A stretch of 64,000 nucleotides of DNA from NCBI GenBank assembly GCA_963840545.1, contig CAWIZE010000012.1, positions 80,795 to 144,794 on the forward strand, written 5' to 3'. The notes under the pieces are model-generated. The model saw nothing but the letters and a program-made list of their open reading frames with translations, made no database searches and was not told where the DNA came from. Position 1 is the first letter of the stretch; every line of letters starts with the position of its first letter. The DNA is from JAKAWQ01 sp963840545 (lineage in GTDB: Bacteria > Pseudomonadota > Alphaproteobacteria > Acetobacterales > Acetobacteraceae). Below, piece after piece: positions 17,442-25,290 of this stretch. The position numbers were made by a program, and so were the translations under genes.

Positions 17442-18198
17442 ATGTCGCCTATGCTGCGGATCGGGACGAGCGGGCGCGGAGGGCCAGGGAGGATCGGCTT
17501 CCATCCGCTTTACCGTCAGGTGCGCGACCGGCTGCTACGGCGGCTCGGCGAAGGCGCCTGGCCGGCCGGCGCGATGTTGCCGAGCGAGCAGGTGCTGGCG
17601 GTGGAGCTCGGGGTAAGCCAGGGGACGGTGCGCAAGGCGCTCGATGCGCTGGTGGCGGAGAACCTGCTCGTGCGTCGCCAGGGCCGCGGTACATTCGTGG
17701 CTCTGCACGATGAGCGCCGTATCCTTTTCCAGTTCTTCCGCCTGGTCCCCGATGCAGGCGAGCGCCAGTTTCCGGAAAGTCGCGTACTGGGCGTATCCGT
17801 GGCGAAGGCAAGCGCCGAGGAGCGGACGCGGCTCGCCCTTGCCCCGCGTGCCCGGGTGGTGCGCATCAGCAGGGTCCGCACGGTTGGGGGGCGTGCCTGC
17901 ATTGCCGAATCGATTGCCCTGCCGGAGGCGCTCTTCCCAGGTTTGGCCAACCTGTACGCTGCCCAACAATCTCTATGGGCTCTATGCCGAGGAGTACGGG
18001 ATCGGCATCGCCCGTGCGTCGGAACGGCTCAAGGCGATCGCTCTTACGCCCGCCGATGCTGTATTGCTTGGCGCGGCTCCAGGCACTCCGGCGCTGGCAA
18101 TCGACCGTCTCGCACGCGCGATCGACGGACGGAAGGTGGAATGGCGGGTCTCGCGCTGCCTTACCATGCACGCGCATTACAGCTCCGATCTCACGTAA
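17442..18198 (+). CDS. GntR-family (UTRA type) regulator with broken reading frame
   Basis: The first frame starts with a GntR winged helix (residues ~20-90: HPLYRQVRDRLLRRL, SEQVLAVELGVSQGTVRKAL, LVRRQGRGTFVA), then the beginning of a UTRA ligand domain up to ALFPGLANLY. Homology then continues in the +1 frame from about 17960: LPNNLYGLYAEEYGIGIARA, then AAPGTPALAIDRLARAIDGR and the stop at 18198. The first frame would otherwise run on to 18428 through meaningless sequence. Correcting one base near 17945-17970 would give about 251 residues. It divides the SuyAB-like operon from the CoA-transferase/lyase genes and probably controls one or both. Either a sequencing error or a recent inactivation would explain the break. 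Confidence 0.82.
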
Positions 18199-18214
18199 GC
18201 GCGGGCCGCGCCTC

Positions 18215-19393
18215 TCAGGTGATGACGCCTGAGCAGCGCAGGGCATCGATCTCCGCGTCCCCAAGGCCAAGCTCGCGTGCGATTTCCGTGTCGTGCTCGC
18301 CTGGCCGCGGCGGGTCGCGTCTGAGCCGGCAATGCTCGCCGTCCATGGCGATCGGCAAAGCCGGCAGCTTGGTCCACGATCCGTCGGGTAGCCGCGTGCG
18401 CAAGAGTCCGCCCGAGGCATTGAGGTGAGGGTCGTCGAAGAGGTCGGCGGGCGTGCCGATCGGGGCAAAGGGAAGGCCGAGTTCCTCGCACCGCTGCATC
18501 AGCTCGGCACGTGTATGCCGGCGGAAGGCGTCCGCGATCCGGGGCAGCGTACGCGCCCGTTCGGCGACCCGTGCGGCCTGCGTCACAAGCGCGGGGTCGC
18601 GCGCGAGATCATCCAGAGAGAAGGCCCTACACAGCACCTGCCACTGGCCGTCCGTGACGGCGCCGACGAAGATCTGCCCGCCGTCTGCGGTCTCGAACAC
18701 GTCATAGACCGGCCAGGCCGGATTGCGCTGGCTCATCGGCGCGGGGACCTTGCCGGTCACCGCGATCTGGGCCATGTGCTGGCCCATAAGCAGGGCAGTA
18801 TTCTCGAACAGCGCCGTTTGCACGTGCCGGCCACGGCCGCACGCGTGGCGTTCGTGAAGCGCGGCCAGTATGGCGATGACGCCGAACATGCCCCCCATGA
18901 TGTCGTTGACGGAGGTCCCCGCGCGCAGTGGCCGGCCGGGCAATCCCGTCATGTAGGCGAGCCCGCCCATCATCTGCACCACTTCGTCGAGCGCCGTGCG
19001 ATGCTCGTAGGGGCCGGGTAGGAATCCCTTGCAGGAGCAATAGATCAGGCGGGGATTGGCCGCCGCGAGCGCGGCATAGCCGAGGCCGAGCTTTTCCATC
19101 GCTCCTGGGCGGAAGTTCTCAATCAGCACGTCCGATGTGGCGAGCAGCTTCCGCACCAGTTCCATGCCTTCCGGCCGCTTGAGATCGACCGCGAGGCTCC
19201 GCTTGTTGCGGTTGAACATGACGAAGAAGCCGGCGCCTGAGCCGGTGAGGCGGCGCGTGTTGTCGCCGACCGGTCGCGGCTCGACCTTGATCACGTCGGC
19301 GCCAAGGTCGCCGAGGACAAGGCCGGCGGTCGGCCCCATCACCATATGGACGAACTCGACGACCTTCAGTCCGGCGAGCGGGGCAGGCGGCAC
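18215..19393 (-). CDS. CaiB/BaiF family (class III) CoA-transferase
   Basis: A 392-residue class III CoA-transferase, which moves CoA between organic acids. Motifs: VVEFVHMVMGPTAGLVLGDLGADVIKVE near the N-terminus, NRNKRSLAVDLK, ENFRPGAMEKLG and DIMGGMFGVIAIL. In this family the catalytic Asp lies in the middle of the chain; the Asp of AGTSVNDIMGG is the likely one. GTG at 19393 is chosen: it lies 5 bp after the stop of the upstream lyase gene and gives the usual PLAGLKVVEF start. The lyase and transferase form a two-gene minus-strand operon, so the transferase probably activates the acid whose CoA ester the lyase cleaves. Confidence 0.88.
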   Translation of the reverse strand: MPPAPLAGLKVVEFVHMVMGPTAGLVLGDLGADVIKVEPRPVGDNTRRLTGSGAGFFVMFNRNKRSLAVDLKRPEGMELVRKLLATSDVLIENFRPGAMEKLGLGYAALAAANPRLIYCSCKGFLPGPYEHRTALDEVVQMMGGLAYMTGLPGRPLRAGTSVNDIMGGMFGVIAILAALHERHACGRGRHVQTALFENTALLMGQHMAQIAVTGKVPAPMSQRNPAWPVYDVFETADGGQIFVGAVTDGQWQVLCRAFSLDDLARDPALVTQAARVAERARTLPRIADAFRRHTRAELMQRCEELGLPFAPIGTPADLFDDPHLNASGGLLRTRLPDGSWTKLPALPIAMDGEHCRLRRDPPRPGEHDTEIARELGLGDAEIDALRCSGVIT

Positions 19394-19397
19394 GGGG

Positions 19398-20342
19398 TCA
19401 GGCCGCGGCGCGGAAGGTCTTCGGGATGCCGGCCTTCGGCACCTGTCCGTGCAGCGTTTCGCCCGGCAGCCCCTCATGCAGGAGCTTGCGCGCGGCGATC
19501 AGCTTGCCGAGATCGATGCCGGTCGTGAAGCCCATGCTTTCGAGCATGAAGACAAGGTCCTCGGTAACGATGTTGCCCGAGGCGCCTGGGGCAAAGGGGC
19601 AGCCGCCGAGCCCGGCAAGGGCGGCATCGAAGTTGCGGATGCCCTCCTCCAGGCCGGCGAGCGCGTTGGCGAGGCCCAACCCCATGGTATCGTGCAGGTG
19701 CAGCCCTTCGAGCGTCTCGCCGACCGCGGCGCGCACCGCGCGGACGGTCTCGTGAACCTGCGCCGGGTGCGCGTAGCCGACAGTGTCCGCCAGCGCGATG
19801 GAATCAACCCCCGCCTCGGCAAGGCCGGTCGCGATCGCGACCACGTCGCGGATCGGCACAATCCCGTCGATCGAGCAGCCGAAGGCCGTGGAGCAGCCCG
19901 CCGCCACCGCCATTCGCCGCGTCTGGCTCCGCGCCCAGGCGACGATACGGCCCACCTCCGCGACCTGCTCGGCTGGTGTGCGGTTGAGATTGGCGCGGCT
20001 GTGCCCTTCGCTCACCGAGACGGGAATGCTCACGCGGTGGGTGCCCGCGGCATGGGCGTTCTGCGCTCCGCGCAGGTTCGGGGCCAGCGCAACGACGGTG
20101 AGGCCAGGGACGGTCACGGCGTGGCGGACGATCGTATCCGTATCGGCCATCTGCGGAACCAGCTTCGGGGGAACGAAGCTCCCGACCTCGATCTCGGGCA
20201 CGCCCGCGGCCGCCATCGCCTCGATCCAGCGCGCCTTGATCCCGGTCGGCATGACGGCCTTGGCCATTTGCAGACCGTCTCGCGGCCCGACTTCGCAGAT
20301 GACGATTTTCGTCTTGGTCTCGGTAGTCGCGCTGGCATTCAT
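19398..20342 (-). CDS. Hydroxymethylglutaryl-CoA lyase family protein
   Basis: A 314-residue DRE-TIM metallolyase of the HMG-CoA lyase type, which cleaves (S)-3-hydroxy-3-methylglutaryl-CoA to acetyl-CoA and acetoacetate. It shows EVGPRDGLQM (family signature for metal and catalysis), EVGSFVPPKLVPQMAD, GLHLHDTMGLGLAN with the metal-binding His-x-His, and GGCPFAPGASGNIVTEDLVF containing the catalytic Cys loop. ATG at 20342 was chosen; the upstream extension to 20870 is shadow sequence. It is coupled to a CaiB-type CoA-transferase. The pair fits leucine/3-methylglutaconate-type catabolism or a related branched C5-C6 acid route; other 3-hydroxyacyl-CoA lyases such as citramalyl-CoA lyase remain possible. 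Confidence 0.88.
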   Translation of the reverse strand: MNASATTETKTKIVICEVGPRDGLQMAKAVMPTGIKARWIEAMAAAGVPEIEVGSFVPPKLVPQMADTDTIVRHAVTVPGLTVVALAPNLRGAQNAHAAGTHRVSIPVSVSEGHSRANLNRTPAEQVAEVGRIVAWARSQTRRMAVAAGCSTAFGCSIDGIVPIRDVVAIATGLAEAGVDSIALADTVGYAHPAQVHETVRAVRAAVGETLEGLHLHDTMGLGLANALAGLEEGIRNFDAALAGLGGCPFAPGASGNIVTEDLVFMLESMGFTTGIDLGKLIAARKLLHEGLPGETLHGQVPKAGIPKTFRAAA

Positions 20343-20798
20343 GGCGGTGGAGCCTTCGCGGCAAGAGTGGAGCCGGCCCGCGGGCCGGGCGTGACGGGCG
20401 CCCGCTGCCGATGCGGGGGAACCGCGGCCCGGCGTTGTCCCGCCCCGAGCAACCCCGCCGTCACGGGGGGCGTCCGGCGTGGTCGAAGCACGGTCCGCGG
20501 AGATGGCAGGCCACGGCTCGCTCGTGCAGCATGCCGCCCGGCAGAACGCCAACCCCTGCGGAAGCGGTGCGGCAGCCGCGGGGAAAAGCGCGTCGGACAG
20601 GCCGGCGGGGGCGATAATCGCATCCCCGCACCCTGCGACCTGATGACACCGCGGGCAAGCGGACGGGGGCAATTTGGCCCCCGCGATTGACCCCCGGGGC
20701 GCTCGGCCGCTAATTGGTCGGGCGCCTCCGTCCGGCCGTGCGGCCCTGCCCGGGTCTGGAGAGTCGCCCATGTCGCGCGTTCGGGAGAACGACCCCTC
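20343..20798. other. 456-bp divergent intergenic region with one GC hairpin
   Basis: This stretch separates the minus-strand lyase gene from the plus-strand RND genes and should hold both promoters. No credible gene is seen on either strand and no TetR-type repressor gene is present. The only structured element I identified is the stem-loop at 20665-20682. Confidence 0.5.
20665..20682. promoter_or_regulatory. Stem-loop in the RND promoter region
   Basis: GGGGGC-AATTTG-GCCCCC forms a perfect 6-bp GC stem with a 6-nt loop, 117 bp upstream of the efflux adaptor ATG. No T-tract follows, so it is not a standard terminator; it could be an operator. Confidence 0.4.
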
Positions 20799-21968
20799 AT
20801 GATCCTGCGTCGGGCCACGGGCCTGCTTGCAGCCGCGCTGTTCTGCCTTGCGCCCCAGGCCCTTGCCCAACCGGCGGCGGCCGCGCCGCCGGCCGTTGGT
20901 GTCGTCACGGCCGAGATCGAGCCGGTGTACCAGACGAGCCAGTACGTCGGGCGGATCCTCGCGGAGAAGACGGTCCGGCTGGTGGCGCGGGTGACCGGCT
21001 TTCTGGAGCAGCGGCGGTTCCGGCAGGGCAGCGATGTCGCCGTGGGGCAGCTACTCTATGTCATTGAGCAGCCGCCCTACCAGGCGGCGGTGGCGCAGAG
21101 CCAGGCAGCGGTGGCGGAAGCCGGGGCACAGCTCGCGAACGCCATCACGACCCTCAACCGTGAGCTGCAGCTCCTGCATACCCCGGCCGGCCAGCAATCG
21201 ACCGTCGATAACGACCGCGCGACGCAGCTCTCCGACGCCGCCCAGCTTGCCTCGGCTCGGGCGCAGCTTGAGACCGCGAACATCAATCTGGGCTATACCG
21301 AGATCCGGGCCCCGATCGCCGGCCGCATCGGCATCACCAATATCTCCGAGGGCAACGTCGTCGGACCATCTTCCGGAACGCTCGCGACGATCGTCAGTCA
21401 GGACCCGATGTACGTCGCCTTCGAGATGCCGATGGTCGATGCCCTCAGTCTGAATGACCGCTATCGCTCCCAGGGCGGCCTGGCCGCGCTGGGCATACGC
21501 ATCGTCCTGCCCGACGGGCAAACCTACAGCCGGACGGGCCAGGTCCAGTTCATGAGCAACACCGTCTCCAGCAGCACGGACACGATCCTGGTGCGCGGCA
21601 CGATCGCCAATCCGCCATTGCCGGGTCCGGCAAGCCGGGGGGTGGGCAACCGCGAACTGACGGACGGGGAGTTCGTGACCGTGATCCTGCGCGGCCTCAA
21701 GCCCGAGCAGGCAGTCGTGGTGCCACGCCAGGCCGTGCTGAACGACCAGCTCGGCACCTACGTCCTCGTCGTCGATGCGCGGTCGGTCGTCGAGCGGCGT
21801 CCCGTGACCCTCGGCCAGACCACCCCCGCTACGGCGGTGATCGCGAGCGGGCTCGCGAGCGGAGAGCGGGTCATCATCGAAGGCATCCAGCGGGTTCGGC
21901 CCGGGCTCAAGGTCGACGCCCAGGAAATTCAGGTTCCCGGCATGCCGGCTCCGACCGGCAAATCCTGA
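20799..21968 (+). CDS. RND efflux periplasmic adaptor (membrane fusion protein)
   Basis: A 389-residue AcrA/MexA-type adaptor that links an inner-membrane RND pump to an outer-membrane channel. It has an N-terminal signal peptide (residues 1-25, GLLAAALFCLAPQALAQP), the lipoyl half-motifs around VARVTGFLEQRRFRQGSDVAVGQ, an alpha-hairpin (AQSQAAVAEAGAQLANAITT), the second lipoyl half NLGYTEIRAPIAGRIG, and beta-barrel and membrane-proximal domains (QAVVVPRQAVLNDQLGTYV). It lacks a lipobox, so it is anchored by the signal or soluble. The pump gene starts 4 bp after its stop, a classic two-gene operon without its own outer-membrane factor. Confidence 0.93.
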   Translation: MILRRATGLLAAALFCLAPQALAQPAAAAPPAVGVVTAEIEPVYQTSQYVGRILAEKTVRLVARVTGFLEQRRFRQGSDVAVGQLLYVIEQPPYQAAVAQSQAAVAEAGAQLANAITTLNRELQLLHTPAGQQSTVDNDRATQLSDAAQLASARAQLETANINLGYTEIRAPIAGRIGITNISEGNVVGPSSGTLATIVSQDPMYVAFEMPMVDALSLNDRYRSQGGLAALGIRIVLPDGQTYSRTGQVQFMSNTVSSSTDTILVRGTIANPPLPGPASRGVGNRELTDGEFVTVILRGLKPEQAVVVPRQAVLNDQLGTYVLVVDARSVVERRPVTLGQTTPATAVIASGLASGERVIIEGIQRVRPGLKVDAQEIQVPGMPAPTGKS

Positions 21969-21972
21969 CCGC

Positions 21973-24900
21973 ATGATATCAGGAATCTTCATCGACCGAC
22001 CGCGCTTCGCGGTCGTCATCGCGCTGATCGTCACGCTCGCCGGCCTCCTGGCGCTCACCCGCATTCCGGTCGCACAGTTCCCGAATATCGTGCCCCCGCA
22101 GGTGCAGGTCACGACGACCTACCCCGGTGCTTCCGCTGCGGTGATCGAACAGACGGTGGCCCAGCCGCTGGAAGAGCAGATTAACGGTGTCGAGAACGAA
22201 CTCTACATGCAGTCCACCAGCGGCAACGACGGCAGCTACAATCTGACCGTCAGCTTCCAGCTGGGCAGCGACCCCAATATCGATACGGTCAATGTCAACA
22301 ACGCGGTACAGTCGGCGCTCTCGCAGCTGCCCCAGCAGGTGCAGCAGGAAGGGCTCACGGTACGCAAGCGCAGCTCGTCGGTGTTGGCGTTCATCTTCTT
22401 CTACAGTCCCGGCGGCAAACTTTCGCCCCTGCAGGTCAGCAACTATGTGACCGTTAACGATCTCGACACGCTGGCACGCGTTCCCGGGGTCGGCCAGGCC
22501 TTCATCTTCGGGGCGCAGAACTATTCCATGCGGGTATGGTTCAGCGCCAGCCGCCTGACCGAGCTCGGCCTCACGCCCTCGGACATCATCAATGCGATCA
22601 ACTCGCAGAACGTGCAGGCCCCGGTGGGCACGATCGGAGCGCGGCCGATCGGCCGGGACCAGCAGTACCAGATGAGTGTCCAGACCCAGGGGCGGCTCGT
22701 CACCCCGGCCCAGTTCGGCAACATCGTGATCCGCGCCAACCCGGACGGCTCGGTCCTTCGCCTCAGGGATGTGGCCCAGGTGGAACTGGGCGCCCAGCAG
22801 TTGACCACCCAGGACGAGTTCGACGGCAATCCCGGCGTCGGCATGGGCATCTTCCTCACCCCGGGCGCCAACGCGGTGGCAACGTCGACTGCGGTGCACC
22901 AGGCTCTGGAACGTCTCAGCCAACGCTTTCCGTCCGGCCTCAAGGTCGCAACCGTCTACGATTCCGCAAGCTTCGTCTCGGACACGATCCGCGAGGTCGC
23001 GATCACGCTCGGCGAGGCATTCCTGCTCGTCGTGCTGGTCATGTTCCTCTTCCTTGGCAATCTGCGCGCCGTGATCGTGCCGACCGTGGTGGTGCCGGTG
23101 AGCCTGATCGGCACCTTCGCGGTGCTGCTGGCGCTCGGGCAATCCGCCAACACGATCAATCTTCTGGCGCTCGTCGTCGCGGTTGGCATCGTTGTCGACG
23201 ACGCGATCGTCGTCGTCGAGAACGTCGAGCGGGTGATGGAGGAGGAGCCGGACCTTCCGGCGGCGGTCGCAACAAAGAAGGCGATGCAGCAGATCACGGC
23301 ACCGATCATCGCGATTTCGCTGGTTCTCCTCTCCGTCTTCGTGCCTGTCGCGTTCATTCCCGGCCTTTCCGGCCTTCTGTTCAGCCAATTCGCCATGACC
23401 GTCAGCATCGCCATGCTGATCTCGGCGAGCAACGCGCTCATCCTCTCTCCGGCGCTCTGCGCCATCTTCCTCAGGCCGGCCGACCGCCGGCGAAGTCTCA
23501 TGGCACCGGTGCTGCGCTGCATCGATGCGGCGCAGCGGGGCTACGCCGCGACGGTGGCGCGGCTGGTGCGCAGGGCCGGGCTCGCGCTGCTCGCCATCGG
23601 CCTCTTCGCCGGCGGCGTTTATGTGCTTTCCGCGCGCGTGCCGGGTGGGTTCCTGCCGGACGAGGATCAGGGTGCCTTCTTCATCCAGATGCAGCTTCCG
23701 CAGGGGGCGTCGCTGGCGCGCACGCAAGCCGCGGTCGATCAGTTCTATCCCAAGCTCAAGGCGCTGCCGCAGGTGGAGGACGTCATCGCCATCGTCGGCT
23801 ATTCGCTGCTCGACAGCATCTCGGAATCGAACGCCGCCTTCCTGGTCGTCAGGCTGAAGCCGTTCGCCGCGCGGCCGGGCATGCGCAACGGCGTCGATGC
23901 GGTGATCGGGCACGTGTTCGCGCTCGGCCAGCAGGTCCTGGCCGCCACGATCATCCCGTTCAATCTGCCGCCGATCATCGGGCTTTCGACCAATGGCGGG
24001 TTCCAGTACATGCTCGAGAACCTCCAGGGCGCCAGCACATCCGACTTGACGAGCGTGGCCAACGCGCTGATCGTGGCGGCGAACCAGAGCCCGAACCTCG
24101 CGCGCGTATTCACCACCTTCTCGGCAAGCACGCCCGCGGTCTATCTCGATATCGACCGCACCAAGGCTCAGGCGCTCGGGGTTTCGATCAGCAACATCTT
24201 CACCTCGCTCCAGGCCACGCTCGGTGGCTATTTCGTTAATGATTTCAACCTCTTTGGCAGGGTCTGGCAGGTCAACATCGAGGGCTTGCCGCGGGACCGC
24301 AACGATATCAGCGCGATCTGGAAGATCTACGTGCGCTCGAACACCGGGGCGATGGTGCCGTTGCGGGCGCTCGCGACGGCGCATATCGTGCTCGGACCGG
24401 CCTACATCACCCGCTACAACGACACCGAAGCGGTCCCGATCAACGGCTCACCGGCGCCGGGTGTCGCATCGAGCCGGGCACTGGCGGCGATGGAGGCGAT
24501 CTCCGGCAAGACGTTGCCCGCAGGCTTCAGCTACGACTGGACCGGAACTTCGTTCCAGGAGAAGGCGGCGAGCGGCAATACCGGCGTGATTCTCGGTCTT
24601 TCCGTCCTGTTTGCTTACCTGTTCCTGGTCGCGCTCTACGAGAGCTGGGTGATCCCGGTCGCGGTGCTGCTCGCGGTGACGGTCGGTGTGTTCGGCGCCT
24701 ACCTCGGCGTCATGGTGGCTGGGCTGACGATGGACCTCTACGCCCAGATCGGGCTGGTGGTGCTGATTGCGGTTGCCGCGAAGAATGGTATCCTGATTGT
24801 CGAGTTTGCGAAGAAGCAGCGCGAGGCAGGGAGCCCGATCCGCGAGGCGGCGACGCTTGGCGCCCGGATCCGGTTCCGCGCTGTGATGATGACATCGCTT

Positions 24901-25101
24901 GCCTTTTGCATGGGGCTCCTGCCGCTGGTCACCGCCCAGGGGGCCGCATCGGTCAGCCGGCGGGACGTGGGAACCGCGGTCTTCGCCGGCATGCTGATGG
25001 CGAGCCTGATCGGGATTTTCCTGATACCGATGCTTTACGTGACCTTCCAGACCTTGCGGGAAAGAACGAAACTGCGCCGCAGGGCAGCGCGGCCAGGTTG
25101 A
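21973..25101 (+). CDS. RND multidrug efflux pump, HAE1 family
   Basis: A 1042-residue inner-membrane proton-driven drug exporter of the AcrB/MexB type. It begins with the standard ISGIFIDRPRFAVVIALIVTL first helix, and has the porter-domain motifs TTYPGASAAVIEQTVAQPLE and PGVGQAFIFGAQNYSMRVW, and the TM4 proton-relay Asp pair in VAVGIVVDDAIVVVENVER. The late AAKNGILIVEFAKKQREAG motif in TM10-11 carries the relay lysine region. Length agrees with the family. It follows the adaptor by 4 bp. Substrate range cannot be read from the sequence; a large hairpin lies 66 bp downstream. Confidence 0.95.
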   Translation: MISGIFIDRPRFAVVIALIVTLAGLLALTRIPVAQFPNIVPPQVQVTTTYPGASAAVIEQTVAQPLEEQINGVENELYMQSTSGNDGSYNLTVSFQLGSDPNIDTVNVNNAVQSALSQLPQQVQQEGLTVRKRSSSVLAFIFFYSPGGKLSPLQVSNYVTVNDLDTLARVPGVGQAFIFGAQNYSMRVWFSASRLTELGLTPSDIINAINSQNVQAPVGTIGARPIGRDQQYQMSVQTQGRLVTPAQFGNIVIRANPDGSVLRLRDVAQVELGAQQLTTQDEFDGNPGVGMGIFLTPGANAVATSTAVHQALERLSQRFPSGLKVATVYDSASFVSDTIREVAITLGEAFLLVVLVMFLFLGNLRAVIVPTVVVPVSLIGTFAVLLALGQSANTINLLALVVAVGIVVDDAIVVVENVERVMEEEPDLPAAVATKKAMQQITAPIIAISLVLLSVFVPVAFIPGLSGLLFSQFAMTVSIAMLISASNALILSPALCAIFLRPADRRRSLMAPVLRCIDAAQRGYAATVARLVRRAGLALLAIGLFAGGVYVLSARVPGGFLPDEDQGAFFIQMQLPQGASLARTQAAVDQFYPKLKALPQVEDVIAIVGYSLLDSISESNAAFLVVRLKPFAARPGMRNGVDAVIGHVFALGQQVLAATIIPFNLPPIIGLSTNGGFQYMLENLQGASTSDLTSVANALIVAANQSPNLARVFTTFSASTPAVYLDIDRTKAQALGVSISNIFTSLQATLGGYFVNDFNLFGRVWQVNIEGLPRDRNDISAIWKIYVRSNTGAMVPLRALATAHIVLGPAYITRYNDTEAVPINGSPAPGVASSRALAAMEAISGKTLPAGFSYDWTGTSFQEKAASGNTGVILGLSVLFAYLFLVALYESWVIPVAVLLAVTVGVFGAYLGVMVAGLTMDLYAQIGLVVLIAVAAKNGILIVEFAKKQREAGSPIREAATLGARIRFRAVMMTSLAFCMGLLPLVTAQGAASVSRRDVGTAVFAGMLMASLIGIFLIPMLYVTFQTLRERTKLRRRAARPG

Positions 25102-25166
25102 TCCTGCGTGCCGCCGCGCCCTGGTGCCAGCTTTCATGGACAGCTGACGCGTCGGTGTTTGTCCAG

Positions 25167-25229
25167 GTGCCCGATTGACGCGGCGTTTCGTGATCGCTAC
25201 GCGAGCGACGAAACGCTGCGATCGGGCAC
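25167..25229. repeat. 63-nt near-complete intergenic hairpin
   Basis: The outer arms GTGCCCGAT (25167-25175) and ATCGGGCAC (25221-25229) pair perfectly. Inside them GCGTTTCGT (25183-25191) pairs with ACGAAACGC (25208-25216), and CGCT (25195) with AGCG (25204). The structure lies between the RND pump stop and the molybdenum hydroxylase gene. There is no T-run, so it is not a textbook terminator. It may be a REP-like or MITE-like repeat, or a processed 3' end. Confidence 0.7.
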
Positions 25230-25290
25230 TAGTGTTCGGCGCCTCGTGCGTTCATGCTAAAGCCCTTTCGGAGCAGCCTCGGAGACCCTC

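Noticed and set aside
21979..24384. Minus-strand open frame antisense to the RND pump
   Set aside because: Rich in charged residues without domains; explained by codon bias of the pump gene.
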